Shown here: positions 1 to 8,425 of the stretch, piece by piece
Layout: each line of letters begins with the position of its first letter
Position numbering within the stretch: the stretch's first letter is position 1
NCBI GenBank assembly: GCA_944381535.1
Contig: CALWLN010000104.1
Location: forward strand, 1-47,566
Source: an uncultured Lachnospiraceae bacterium
GTDB lineage: Bacteria; Bacillota; Clostridia; Lachnospirales; Lachnospiraceae
Direction: 5' to 3'
Length of the DNA: 47,566 nucleotides
The notes under the pieces: model-generated
What the model was told of the DNA's origin: nothing
The model's input: only the letters and a program-made list of their open reading frames with translations
The model's database searches: none
Translations under genes and position numbers: made by a program

Positions 1-1790
1 TCAATAATACCGCATTTCTGCTTTACCTGTGCGATATATAAATTACTGACCTTTAATCCCGTATGCTCCAGTACATACTTCTTGATTTCCTCATAAGTGG
101 CTTTGCTCTCCGCAGCCGTCAAATCAAACTCGTCCATTTTCAGTTCTACCTCGATATGTTGGTCTGAATGAAGTTTGGACAATAAACATACCGTCTCAAC
201 ATTCGCGCTCCCCGGAAACATATCCACACAGCACCCCCGCTCCACCACATACCCGCTCTCCTGCAGCACCGCCAAATCCCTGGCCAAACTGGTAGGCTTA
301 CAGGAAATATACACCATCCGCTCCACGCCAAATCCCACAATCTTCTCCAGCGCCTTAGGATGAATCCCATCCCGGGGCGGGTCCAGCACGATAAAGTCCG
401 GCTTGTCCTTAATCCCGTCCAGCACCTTCAGCACATCCCCTGCAATAAATTCACAGTTAGAAAGCCCATTGAGCCTGGCATTCTCCCGGGCAGCCTCCAC
501 GGCCTCCGGAACAATCTCCACGCCCACCACCTTCTTCGCGACAGGCGAAAGAATCTGCGCAATGGTCCCCGTGCCGCTGTAGAGGTCAAAAACCACCTTG
601 TCCTTCCCCTCCGTCAGTACGTCCCCAATATACTCCCTGGCCGTCTCATAGAGCACCTCCGCCCCCAGAGAGTTGGTCTGGAAAAAGGAAAAAGGCGAGA
701 TCTGAAACCGCAGTCCCAGCAGCTCCTCATAAAAATAATCCTGTCCATATAAAATGTCGGTCCCCTGGTTCACCACGGCGTCCGCAACACTGTCATTTTT
801 CGTGTGGAGAATCCCCACGATCCGGCCATCTAATTTCAATCCCAGCAGACCATCCGCCATGCCGGAAAGCAGTTCTTCTTCAGACACTTTCTCTGATTCA
901 AAAACCAACTGTTCCTTAGGAACCTCATCTCCAAAAGCCTTTCCCGCCTCAACCTTCTTCTCCGCATCAGACGCCAAAGTCTCCTGGTTCTCCCTTACTG
1001 CGTCACAATCGGAAACGTTCAGAAATCCGCTCTTTGCCTCCGAACCTTTCAAAATCTCCCCGCTGGTCACAAGGTCCACCAGGATCTCCCCGGTTTTCGC
1101 CGCCTTCCGCACCAGCAAATGCCGCAGATACCCCTCATGCCGCGTCTTATGAAAATAAGGCACCCGCCGCTCCTGAAAATACGCAAGCACCCACTCCAGG
1201 ATCCTGCTGAAATCCTCATCCGCAATCCTGCAGCCCGTCACCGTCACAATATCATGAAAACTCCCCCGCTTATGCAGTCCCAACGCCAGCGGCCCGTCCT
1301 TCACCTCGTCCCCAAAGGAAAACTCCATCTTGTTCCGGTACCCGTACTGTCTGGGGCTTCCCTTGATTCCCTCAAACACCCTGTCAAAATCACAATAGGG
1401 CGCGCACACCGGCTTAAGCAGGTCCCGCACCTGCCGCTCCTTCAGCTTCAACTGCTCTTCCCTGGGCAGGCTCAGAAAAGTACATCCGCCGCAGACGCCA
1501 AAATGATCACATACCGGTTCCTTCAGCTCCAAAGGCGACGGCTTAAGCACCTTTAAAAGCCGTCCCTCTCCCTTCCCCTTTCTGACCTTAGTGACACAAA
1601 AGGAAATTCGCTGCCCCGGCAAAACATTTTTCACCGCAACCAAGGGCTTCTCCCCTCTCGCCGCGCCATCACTACCAGTGCCAGCCGCACCATTTTCCGC
1701 CGCCTGATTTTCCTCCTCCAGAACCACAATGCCCTTGTTCGGAAAATCCACCCGCTCTACCATTCCTTCATAGATCTGTCCCTTTTTCAT
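1..1790 (-). CDS. rlmD: 23S rRNA (uracil-C5)-methyltransferase RlmD/RumA family, 3' end outside window
   Basis: SAM-dependent methyltransferase of the RumA/TrmA family, expected to make m5U in 23S rRNA (U1939 or U747 class). I read the frame from an ATG at 1790; it stays open to the window edge, giving at least 596 residues, so the C-terminus is missing. An N-terminal TRAM-like region is followed by the [4Fe-4S] motif CX5CX2C at residues 94-103. Later come FFQTNSLGAE, the SAM motif DLYSGTGTI, VLDPPRDG and the catalytic YISCKPTSLARD with Cys497. There are two oddities. One is an acidic insertion of roughly 50 residues before the SGMADG/LHTKND region. The other is a tail of at least 60 residues beyond the usual family end (after VETVCLLSKL), containing IAQVKQKCGII, which I remember as common in clostridial RlmD proteins. 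The family is certain; the exact uracil target is not. Confidence 0.93.
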   Translation of the reverse strand, partial: MKKGQIYEGMVERVDFPNKGIVVLEEENQAAENGAAGTGSDGAARGEKPLVAVKNVLPGQRISFCVTKVRKGKGEGRLLKVLKPSPLELKEPVCDHFGVCGGCTFLSLPREEQLKLKERQVRDLLKPVCAPYCDFDRVFEGIKGSPRQYGYRNKMEFSFGDEVKDGPLALGLHKRGSFHDIVTVTGCRIADEDFSRILEWVLAYFQERRVPYFHKTRHEGYLRHLLVRKAAKTGEILVDLVTSGEILKGSEAKSGFLNVSDCDAVRENQETLASDAEKKVEAGKAFGDEVPKEQLVFESEKVSEEELLSGMADGLLGLKLDGRIVGILHTKNDSVADAVVNQGTDILYGQDYFYEELLGLRFQISPFSFFQTNSLGAEVLYETAREYIGDVLTEGKDKVVFDLYSGTGTIAQILSPVAKKVVGVEIVPEAVEAARENARLNGLSNCEFIAGDVLKVLDGIKDKPDFIVLDPPRDGIHPKALEKIVGFGVERMVYISCKPTSLARDLAVLQESGYVVERGCCVDMFPGSANVETVCLLSKLHSDQHIEVELKMDEFDLTAAESKATYEEIKKYVLEHTGLKVSNLYIAQVKQKCGII

Positions 1791-1963
1791 GTACTGCTCC
1801 TTTATTCACAAGGTATCTTTGCCTTGCGGAACCCATTTTCACAATCCCGCAAAATCCTGTCCCGCCTTCAACGCAACAGAGGCTCACATCACTGTGGGCC
1901 TCCGGTTACTCCTGATCATAGAAAATACATTTTCTACCGTATCACAACAATATTTGATTTTCC

Positions 1964-2212
1964 TTACGCTTCAGCCTCTTCATCGTCATCGAAAAAGTCA
2001 TCGTCAAAATCATCATCGAAATCATCCTCAAAATCATCCAGATAATCCGGTGTGAAGAACCGATACACGGCGTAAGCGATAGCTGCAACCGCTGCCACGG
2101 CGCCGACGATTGCCAGGACCATCAGGACCTTGGACTTCTTGTCTTCCTTCTCGCGTCTGTGTAACAAATCATTGATCTTTGCTGCGCTTAAGAATTCTTC
2201 TACCTTATTCAT
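1964..2212 (-). CDS. Small single-pass membrane protein with Asp-rich tail
   Basis: 82 residues. Residues 1-27 are charged and helical (MNKVEEFLSAAK...EKEDKKSK). One membrane segment follows at about 29-51 (VLMVLAIVGAVAAVAAIAYAVYRFF). The C-terminal tail is almost purely Asp/Phe/Glu, built on DDFDDDF repeats. A Shine-Dalgarno AAAGGAGCG lies just upstream of the ATG, and an extended -10 sits at 2274-2282. Similar short proteins with one membrane helix and a polyacidic tail are familiar from Lachnospiraceae, but I know no function. The tail should face the cytoplasm or the cell surface depending on topology, which the sequence does not settle. It lies between pcrA and rlmD on the same strand. 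Confidence 0.8.
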   Translation of the reverse strand: MNKVEEFLSAAKINDLLHRREKEDKKSKVLMVLAIVGAVAAVAAIAYAVYRFFTPDYLDDFEDDFDDDFDDDFFDDDEEAEA

Positions 2213-2273
2213 GTTGACCGCTCCTTTTTCTATCTATTTTTTGCTGCACTGCATACATTTATTCATCCTTTAT

Positions 2274-2282
2274 AGTATACCA
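2274..2282 (-). promoter_or_regulatory. Extended -10 promoter for the small acidic-tail gene
   Basis: On the minus strand a TG-N-TATACT extended -10 lies about 60 nt upstream of the ATG at 2212. No good -35 is visible at 17 nt, as expected of an extended -10 type. Confidence 0.45.
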
Positions 2283-2319
2283 TATCTTTCCGAATTCGCC
2301 TACCATATTTTTGAAAATT

Positions 2320-4551
2320 TTATATTTTTTTCAGTTTTGCGAAAATGGCGAACATTTTTTTGACCCCAAAGGCATCAAAATCCACTGTCACCTCAAAATC
2401 CTTGCCACCGGCTACAATGTTGGTGACCGTTCCCTCCCCGAATTTCAGATGACGCACCCGGTCCCCCACCGTATAGGGCAGAGATTGACTTTCCGTGGCG
2501 GCGCTTGCAAAATCCACCGGCGTGCCGGCGTAGGCCACCTTCGCTCGAAAGGCCGTCTTGGCCTGCTCATAGGTTCTGGCCTTCACCGACTCTGCCAGCC
2601 GCACCTTCTCCGGCGCATGTCCCAGTAGCTCCTCCGGTATCTCCCGCACAAACCGGGACACCTTGTTGTACTGGGTCTCCCCGCGAATCATGCGCATCCT
2701 GGCGCTGGTGATGGTCAAATGCTCCATGGCCCGGGTGATTCCCACGTAGCAGAGCCGCCGCTCCTCCTCGATTTCCGAAGGGTCATCCGCCGTAATCGTC
2801 ATATAACTTGGGAAAATACCGTCCTCCAGGCCTGCCAGATACACATTGGGAAATTCCAGCCCCTTGTCGCTGTGAAGAGTCATCAGCACCACATAGTCGC
2901 TGCCGCTCTCCAGACTGTCCACGTCCGCCACCAGCGCCACCTCCTCCAGAAATCCGCTTAAGGTAGGCTCGGTATCCTCCGACTGGCATTTTTCCTCATA
3001 AGCCACCGCTTTGCTGATCAACTCGTCAATGTTTTCCATACGGGCCTGGGCCTCTTCCTCGCCCTCCGCCTTGAGCTCCTCAAGATACCCTGTCTCCTCT
3101 AAAATCTCCTCCAGCAGGTCCGCAACGCCAAGGTAGGGGGCTTTGCTACGCATGGTCTGAATCAGCGTCACAAAGGGCTTTATTTTGACGGCGGACCGTC
3201 CCAGGGAGGAGATGTCCTCCGCCATTTTCAAGGCATTGTAGAAGCTTAAATCATTTTCGTTGGCGTAGGCCTGAACCTTGGCAAGGGTGGTGGCTCCGAT
3301 GCCCCGTTTTGGCACATTGATCACCCGGCGCACCGCCAGATCATCCCTGGCATTGTCAATGGTCTTAAGGTAACAGAGCAGATCCTTGATTTCCCGGCGC
3401 GCGTAAAAGTTCACGCCGCCGACCACCTTATAGGGTATGTTGGAAACCACAAAACGTTCCTCAAACAGCCGGGATTGGGCATTGGTACGATATAGGATGG
3501 CACAGTCGCCGTAATTATATTCCCCATCCCGGACTTTTTTTGAAATATCTCGTACTATGTAGTCCGCCTCGTCGTAACCGGTGTCAAACTGCTGAAAATT
3601 TACCTTGTCGCCCTCCTCATTGTCCGTCCAGAGCACCTTTGCTTTCCGTCCCACATTGTTGGAAATGACACTGTTGGCCGCATTTAAGATCGTCTTGGTG
3701 GAGCGGTAATTCTGCTCCAGCTTGATCACCCTGGCATCGGGAAATTCCTTCTCAAAATTTAAAATATTGTAGATATTGGCCCCCCGAAACTTGTAGATGG
3801 ACTGGTCGTCATCTCCCACCACACACAGATTCCGGTACTTTGACGCCAGCGTCTTAATGAGCTGAAACTGGGCCGTGTTGGTGTCCTGATACTCGTCCAC
3901 CATGATATAGCGGAACCGCTCCTGATAATAGTTAAGTACCTCCGGGTCCGCTTTCAACAGCTCCACGGTCTTGACGATCAAATCGTCAAAGTCCAGAGCG
4001 TTGTTCTTATGAAGCATTTTCTGGTACTCCGCATAAACCTCGGCCTGCTTCTTTTTGGAATAATCGCCGGCGACATTTAAGGCAAATTCCTCCGGTGAAA
4101 TCAGCTCGTCCTTGGCATGGGAAATGGCGCCCAGAAAACTTTTTTCCTTATATATTTTCGTATCCACTTGAAGCCGCTTACAGATATCCTTCATCAGCGT
4201 TTTCTGGTCGTCACCGTCATAGATGGTAAAATTATTGTCATACCCCAGCCTGTCGATATGCCGCCGCAAAATCCGTACACAGCTGGAGTGAAAGGTGGAT
4301 ACCCAGATGCTCTCGGAGCCGAAGCCCACCAGGTCATCGATACGCTCCCGCATCTCCCCCGCCGCCTTGTTGGTGAAGGTGATGGCCATGATGTGATAAG
4401 GATTCACCCCCTTCTCCTCAATGAGATAGGCCGTCCGGTGGGTCAGCACCCGGGTCTTGCCGCTTCCGGCCCCTGCCAGTATCAGCACCGGCCCCTCCGT
4501 ATGAAAAACAGCTTCCTGCTGCATAGGATTCAGTGTATCGTAATTACTCAT
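2320..4551 (-). CDS. pcrA: ATP-dependent DNA helicase PcrA (UvrD/Rep family)
   Basis: 743-residue SF1A 3'-5' helicase acting in nucleotide excision repair, replication restart and removal of RecA filaments. The Q-motif region reads LNPMQQEAV and Walker A is GAGSGKT. Further motifs are VDEYQDTN (motif II), GDDDQSIYKFRGA (III), QNYRST (IV), TLHSDKGLEFPNVY (V) and EERRLCYVGITRA (VI). The C-terminal VGDRVRHLKFGEGTV is the Tudor-like domain that binds RNA polymerase in PcrA. An in-frame ATG lies at 4569, but the better start is 4551: AAGGAG sits 6 nt before it and the protein then begins MSNYDTLNP, as usual for the family. It has its own strong promoter at 4582-4610. Confidence 0.97.
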   Translation of the reverse strand: MSNYDTLNPMQQEAVFHTEGPVLILAGAGSGKTRVLTHRTAYLIEEKGVNPYHIMAITFTNKAAGEMRERIDDLVGFGSESIWVSTFHSSCVRILRRHIDRLGYDNNFTIYDGDDQKTLMKDICKRLQVDTKIYKEKSFLGAISHAKDELISPEEFALNVAGDYSKKKQAEVYAEYQKMLHKNNALDFDDLIVKTVELLKADPEVLNYYQERFRYIMVDEYQDTNTAQFQLIKTLASKYRNLCVVGDDDQSIYKFRGANIYNILNFEKEFPDARVIKLEQNYRSTKTILNAANSVISNNVGRKAKVLWTDNEEGDKVNFQQFDTGYDEADYIVRDISKKVRDGEYNYGDCAILYRTNAQSRLFEERFVVSNIPYKVVGGVNFYARREIKDLLCYLKTIDNARDDLAVRRVINVPKRGIGATTLAKVQAYANENDLSFYNALKMAEDISSLGRSAVKIKPFVTLIQTMRSKAPYLGVADLLEEILEETGYLEELKAEGEEEAQARMENIDELISKAVAYEEKCQSEDTEPTLSGFLEEVALVADVDSLESGSDYVVLMTLHSDKGLEFPNVYLAGLEDGIFPSYMTITADDPSEIEEERRLCYVGITRAMEHLTITSARMRMIRGETQYNKVSRFVREIPEELLGHAPEKVRLAESVKARTYEQAKTAFRAKVAYAGTPVDFASAATESQSLPYTVGDRVRHLKFGEGTVTNIVAGGKDFEVTVDFDAFGVKKMFAIFAKLKKI

Positions 4552-4581
4552 AAACCTCTCCTTGTCCAAACATTTGTTTTA

Positions 4582-4610
4582 ATTATAGCCTGTTCTTCCA
4601 GTTTTTTCAA
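4582..4610 (-). promoter_or_regulatory. Promoter of pcrA
   Basis: Minus strand TTGAAA, 17-nt spacer, TATAAT. It lies 31 nt upstream of the chosen pcrA start and is a near-perfect SigA-type promoter. Confidence 0.75.
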
Positions 4611-4721
4611 CCGCAAAATGAGGAATAAGTAATTTCTACGAAATGATATGCTGTTCCTAGAAAAGCGGCTCCCGCATTGCCTTTCTTTTATGAATACTTT
4701 TAAAAACAGAGATTAAAATGC

Positions 4722-4750
4722 TTGTCATCTAGTATTTAATACTATATAAT
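4722..4750 (+). promoter_or_regulatory. Promoter of the DUF1836 gene with a palindrome filling the spacer
   Basis: Plus strand TTGTCA, 17-nt spacer, TATAAT, 19 nt before the DUF1836 start. Positions 4730-4744 inside the spacer form a perfect 15-bp palindrome (TAGTATT, T, AATACTA). An operator between -35 and -10 is the usual place for MerR-type regulators. DUF1836 has a MerR-like domain, so autoregulation is plausible but inferred. Confidence 0.72.
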
Positions 4751-4769
4751 GGAACAGAGGTGAAAAGAC

Positions 4770-5417
4770 ATGACAATCGACACGAAAGATTTACTGAACA
4801 GCATATTATCCAATCTGGCCCGCATCGACTATGTGAAGCCGGAGGACTTGCCCAACATAGATTTATACATGGACCAGGTAACGACCTTCATGGACCAGCA
4901 GCTTCAGGCATCCAAGCGTTTCGACGAGGACAAGATTCTGACCAAGACCATGATCAACAACTATGCCAAAAATGACCTGCTCCCGCCGCCCCTTAAGAAA
5001 AAATATACCAAGGAGCATATCCTGACCCTGATATTTATCTATTATTTTAAAAATATCCTGAGTATCAGCGATATTCAGGCCATTTTAAATCCCATCACCG
5101 AAAAATATTTTGGCAGCAGCGGCGAAATCAGTCTGGAGGATATTTATTCCGAGGTTTTTCGCCTGGAAAAATCCGAGGGCAATCATCTGCAGAAGGATAT
5201 TGCCAGAAAATTTCAGTTGAGCAGGGATACCTTCGGAGATATTGACGAACAGGACCAAAGCGACATGCAGATGTTCGCTTTCATCTGTCTTTTGTGCTTT
5301 GACGTTTACGTGAAAAAGCAGCTGATTGAGAAGATCATTGATTCCCGGCCCTCCTCCAAACAGGAGGAAGCCGCAAAAAAATCCAAAAAACCGGAAGAAC
5401 CAAAGCAAAAGCATTAA
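4770..5417 (+). CDS. DUF1836 domain protein, probable MerR-like regulator
   Basis: 215 residues. The DUF1836 domain (about residues 25-160) contains ILTKTMINNYAKNDLLPPP and KKYTKEHILTLIFIYYFKNILSISDI. This reads as a winged-helix MerR-like fold: the 'tkt.inNY.k..lip' helix and the 'y...hi..L..i..lK..ls' stretch resemble the MerR recognition helix plus wing. The C-terminus is lysine-rich and disordered. GAGGTG lies 7 nt before the ATG. It is followed 13 nt later by the DUF6951 gene, apparently in one transcript ending at the 5833 hairpin. The ligand and targets are unknown; the promoter palindrome suggests self-control. Confidence 0.85.
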   Translation: MTIDTKDLLNSILSNLARIDYVKPEDLPNIDLYMDQVTTFMDQQLQASKRFDEDKILTKTMINNYAKNDLLPPPLKKKYTKEHILTLIFIYYFKNILSISDIQAILNPITEKYFGSSGEISLEDIYSEVFRLEKSEGNHLQKDIARKFQLSRDTFGDIDEQDQSDMQMFAFICLLCFDVYVKKQLIEKIIDSRPSSKQEEAAKKSKKPEEPKQKH

Positions 5418-5430
5418 GGAGGTACATCAA

Positions 5431-5751
5431 ATGACAAAAGTAGTGATCGAACCGGGCGTTTGCGGATTCAAGACCACCGTAACCGCCGAAACCAACGAGG
5501 ATGAGGAAGTAGTATTGAAGGTCTCCAGCGGCTGCGCCAGCGTGAAGGCCATGATGGAGGAGCTGGGCGACACCTTTGACCCCATCGAGGTCTGTCTGAC
5601 CAAGCCGGGGGACAATGTATTTTATGAATATGCTAAAGAGCATTTTCCGGTGCATGCCGCCTGCCCCATTCTTTCCGGCATTTTAAAATGCATGGAAGCG
5701 GAGGGACAGCTGGCCCTTAAGGCGGATGTCTCCATTACCTTTCTTTCCTGA
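5431..5751 (+). CDS. DUF6951 family small cysteine-containing protein
   Basis: 106 residues, starting at an ATG 7 nt behind a perfect AAGGAGG. An upstream in-frame start at 5326 would overlap the DUF1836 gene and is not preferred. It has five spaced cysteines: GVCGF, SGCAS, EVCLT, AACPI and LKCME. No membrane segment or signal peptide is seen. Conserved cysteines in a small globular protein suggest metal binding or redox chemistry, but no catalytic family is recognisable. It is co-transcribed with the DUF1836 regulator. I recognise it as a widespread clostridial protein of unknown function. Confidence 0.82.
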   Translation: MTKVVIEPGVCGFKTTVTAETNEDEEVVLKVSSGCASVKAMMEELGDTFDPIEVCLTKPGDNVFYEYAKEHFPVHAACPILSGILKCMEAEGQLALKADVSITFLS

Positions 5752-5825
5752 TTTCTTTGCGTCTGATATGTGCTGCCAAACAGGCTACAGTCAAAGAACA
5801 AAATAAAAATGATGTATGATGTCAC

Positions 5826-5867
5826 AAAAACACCCCTGCGCGGAACCGTTCCGCACAGGGGCTTTTT
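5826..5867. terminator. Bidirectional intrinsic terminator between the DUF6951 gene and gpmI
   Basis: The stem CCCCTGNGCGGAA / TTCCGCNCAGGGG (5833-5861) is followed by CTTTTT on the plus strand and TGTTTTTG on the minus strand. It can therefore end both the DUF1836-DUF6951 transcript and the glycolytic operon, which converge here. Confidence 0.88.
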
Positions 5868-5880
5868 CGTGGCAGCAATC

Positions 5881-7422
5881 TTATTTCTTGATCAGAAGGG
5901 ATTTCCCGGTCATCTCCGCCGGCTGTTTTAATCCCATCATCTCAATGAGGGTAGGCGCGATGTCCGCCAGGCAGCCGCCCTCCCGTAAGCCGTAGGACTC
6001 ATCGTAATTGATCAGAATAAAGGGCACCGGATTGGTGGTGTGGGCCGTAAAGCTCTCCCCGGTGTTGTAGTCGATGAGCTGCTCGGCATTTCCGTGATCC
6101 GCGCACAGGAACATGGCGCCGCCCACCTCCTTTAAGGCCGCAACAGCTCTGCCCACGCAGGTGTCCACCGCTTCCACCGCCGCAATGGCCGCAGACTCCA
6201 CACCGGTGTGTCCCACCATGTCACAGTTGGCAAAATTGATGATGATCACATCGTACTTGTCGGACTTGATGGCCTCCACCAGCTTGTCGCAGACCTCGTA
6301 GGCACTCATCTCCGGCTTCAGATCATAGGTTGCCACCTTGGGAGAATTTACCAGCACCCGGTCCTCCCCCGGATTCGGCACCTCCACACCGCCGTTGAAG
6401 AAGAAAGTCACGTGAGCGTACTTCTCGGTCTCGGCGATCCTGGCCTGGGTCAGTCCCTGAGAGGCCAGGAACTGTCCGAAGGTATTGTGAAGCTCCACCT
6501 TGTGGAAGGCCACCAGCTTGTTGGGGATGGTCACGTCGTACTCGGTAAAGCAGACATAGGTCACATCCTTTCTGGTTCCCCGGTCAAATCCATCAAATTC
6601 GTCCGCACAGAAAGCTCTGGTGATCTCCCGGGCCCGGTCGGGACGGAAGTTATAGAAAATGATGGTATCCTTATCGTTGACGGTAGCCACAGGCGCGCCG
6701 TTTTCCATCACAACCGCCGGCACTACAAATTCGTCGGTAACCTCCTTGTCGTAGGAAGCCTGCACAGCCTCTACCGCATTATCCACCGGAACGCCCTCGC
6801 CGAAGGCAACAGCCCGGTAGGCTTTCTCCACACGCTCCCAGCGATTGTCACGGTCCATGGCATAATAACGGCCCATCACCGTGGCAATCCTGCCAACGCC
6901 TATTTCCGCCATCTTCTGCTCCAGCTCCTCCATAAAACCTTTGCCGGAGGTAGGAGAGGTATCCCGTCCGTCCAGGAAACAGTGCACATATACCTTGGAA
7001 ACGCCCTCCCGTTTGGCCATCTCAAGAAGCCCGTAGAGATGGGTATTGTGACTGTGAACGCCGCCATCGGACAAAAGTCCGTATAAATGCAGAGCGGAGT
7101 CATTCTTCTTCGCATTTTCCATGCCGGCCTTTAACGCCTCATTCTTGAAAAAGTCTCCGTCCTCAATCTCCTTGCTGATCCGGGTAAGCTCCTGGTACAC
7201 AATACGTCCGGCACCCATATTTAAATGGCCCACCTCGGAATTTCCCATCTGACCGTCCGGCAGTCCCACCGCCAGACCGCTGGCATAACCCTTTACAAAG
7301 GGATACTCCCGCATCAAACCGTCAATGTTTGGAGTCTTTGCCTCCCAAACGGCATTGGCCTCCTTCCTCTCATTCAGCCCGAAGCCGTCCAAAATCATTA
7401 AAACCGTAGGTTTCTGTCTCAT
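5881..7422 (-). CDS. gpmI: 2,3-bisphosphoglycerate-independent phosphoglycerate mutase
   Basis: 513-residue Mn-dependent mutase of the alkaline phosphatase superfamily, converting 3- to 2-phosphoglycerate in glycolysis. The N-terminal metal motif is LMILDGFGLNE; the phosphoserine loop is QMGNSEVGHLNMGAGR, where the Ser is the nucleophile. HCFLDGRDTSP and the C-terminal metal motifs NCDMVGHTG and CADHGNAEQ follow. The frame is open further upstream, but MRQKPTVL at 7422 matches the family start and has a GAGGAA ribosome site. It is the last gene of gap-pgk-tpiA-gpmI, separated from tpiA by a hairpin with a U-run, so it may be expressed below the others. Confidence 0.97.
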   Translation of the reverse strand: MRQKPTVLMILDGFGLNERKEANAVWEAKTPNIDGLMREYPFVKGYASGLAVGLPDGQMGNSEVGHLNMGAGRIVYQELTRISKEIEDGDFFKNEALKAGMENAKKNDSALHLYGLLSDGGVHSHNTHLYGLLEMAKREGVSKVYVHCFLDGRDTSPTSGKGFMEELEQKMAEIGVGRIATVMGRYYAMDRDNRWERVEKAYRAVAFGEGVPVDNAVEAVQASYDKEVTDEFVVPAVVMENGAPVATVNDKDTIIFYNFRPDRAREITRAFCADEFDGFDRGTRKDVTYVCFTEYDVTIPNKLVAFHKVELHNTFGQFLASQGLTQARIAETEKYAHVTFFFNGGVEVPNPGEDRVLVNSPKVATYDLKPEMSAYEVCDKLVEAIKSDKYDVIIINFANCDMVGHTGVESAAIAAVEAVDTCVGRAVAALKEVGGAMFLCADHGNAEQLIDYNTGESFTAHTTNPVPFILINYDESYGLREGGCLADIAPTLIEMMGLKQPAEMTGKSLLIKK

Positions 7423-7468
7423 TCTTTCTTCCTCTTTTCTTTCAATCATTGAAATCACATTCCCGGAT

Positions 7469-7496
7469 AAAAGAGCTGTGATGATCATCACAGCTC
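7469..7496 (-). terminator. Perfect-palindrome terminator between tpiA and gpmI
   Basis: Positions 7473-7496 form a perfect 24-bp palindrome with arm GAGCTGTGATGA. On the minus strand the RNA hairpin is followed by UUUUAU. Because gpmI is next on the same strand, this probably acts as a leaky internal terminator or a 3' processing signal. The reading on the plus strand has no U-run. Confidence 0.75.
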
Positions 7497-7517
7497 CATT
7501 ATATCGCGCATTCTGTC

Positions 7518-8267
7518 CTATTTATAGCAGACAATCTTGCCGAACTCCGGCTTTAAGGAGGCTCCGCCTACCAAACCGCCGTCAATATCCGGCTTTGCAA
7601 ATAACTCTGCGGCATTTCCCGCATTTACGGAACCGCCGTACTGAATACGGATGGCTTCCGCAGTGGCTTCGTCGTAAATCTCACCAATGCAGGCACGAAT
7701 CGCGCCGCAGACCTCCTCCGCCTGGTCGGAAGTGGCGGTCTTGCCGGTTCCGATGGCCCAGATAGGCTCGTAGGCGATAACGGCTGTCTTAGCCTGGTCG
7801 GCGGTAACGTTTAAGAAGGCAATCTTAATCTGCTGACGGATCCAGTCGATGGTGATGCCCTGCTCTCTCTGGGTCAGGCTCTCGCCGCAGCAGATAATGG
7901 GGGTAATCCCGTGCTCAAAGGCCTTTAACACCTTCTTATTTACGGTCTCGTCGGTCTCCGCGAAATATTCCCGGCGCTCGGAGTGACCGATGATCACATA
8001 TTTCACGCCGATGTCAGTTAGCATGCCCGGCGCAATTTCTCCGGTGTACGCGCCGCTCTCCTCATAATACATATTTTCCGCGCCAATCTGGATGTTAGAG
8101 CCCTTTGCGGCCTCCATGGCGGGAATGATGTCAATGGCCGGCACGCAGAAAACCACGTCCACCTCATCGTTTGCCACCAGTGGCTTTAATTCGTTTACCA
8201 ACGCCACAGCCTCGCTGGGAGTCTTGTTCATCTTCCAGTTGCCGGCGATAATCTTTCTTCTTGCCAT
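7518..8267 (-). CDS. tpiA: Triosephosphate isomerase
   Basis: 249 residues, the normal TIM length. It interconverts dihydroxyacetone phosphate and glyceraldehyde-3-phosphate. GNWKMN carries the substrate-binding Lys; IIGHSERRE carries the catalytic His; [14 protein letters not shown] carries the catalytic Glu and the mobile loop 6. The phosphate-binding YGGSVNAGN and GGLVGGASL close the barrel. The ATG is preceded by GGAGAAAA. It is the third gene of the glycolytic operon; the 122 nt before it, after pgk, hold the imperfect repeat at 8313-8425. Confidence 0.98.
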   Translation of the reverse strand: MARRKIIAGNWKMNKTPSEAVALVNELKPLVANDEVDVVFCVPAIDIIPAMEAAKGSNIQIGAENMYYEESGAYTGEIAPGMLTDIGVKYVIIGHSERREYFAETDETVNKKVLKAFEHGITPIICCGESLTQREQGITIDWIRQQIKIAFLNVTADQAKTAVIAYEPIWAIGTGKTATSDQAEEVCGAIRACIGEIYDEATAEAIRIQYGGSVNAGNAAELFAKPDIDGGLVGGASLKPEFGKIVCYK

Positions 8268-8312
8268 TTTAAATTTTCTCCTCTATTACTTTTTTCATAA
8301 GGAAGTTCTGTT

Positions 8313-8425
8313 CGCTAAGTTCAATCTGCGCCTGCGGCTTGATTTCACTAATCTCACAGAACGGCCTCGCACTAAGTTCAAGCTTCGCCTTATGGCTCGC
8401 TTTCACTAAGAGCTTCCGGCCTGTC
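8313..8425. repeat. Two-copy imperfect tandem repeat, period about 57 bp, overlapping the end of pgk
   Basis: The plus strand carries two related units, starting at 8315 and 8372. Both open with CTAAGTTCAA, continue with a CGCCT...GGCT core and TTTCACTAA, and end near CGGCCT. The unit nearer pgk supplies its last codons (...[10 protein letters not shown]) and stop; the second fills the gap to tpiA. This looks like a small repeat that landed at, or expanded from, the 3' end of pgk. Confidence 0.7.

Noticed and set aside
6208-7086. 292-codon open frame on the plus strand
   Set aside because: Antisense to gpmI; shadow composition and no ribosome site.
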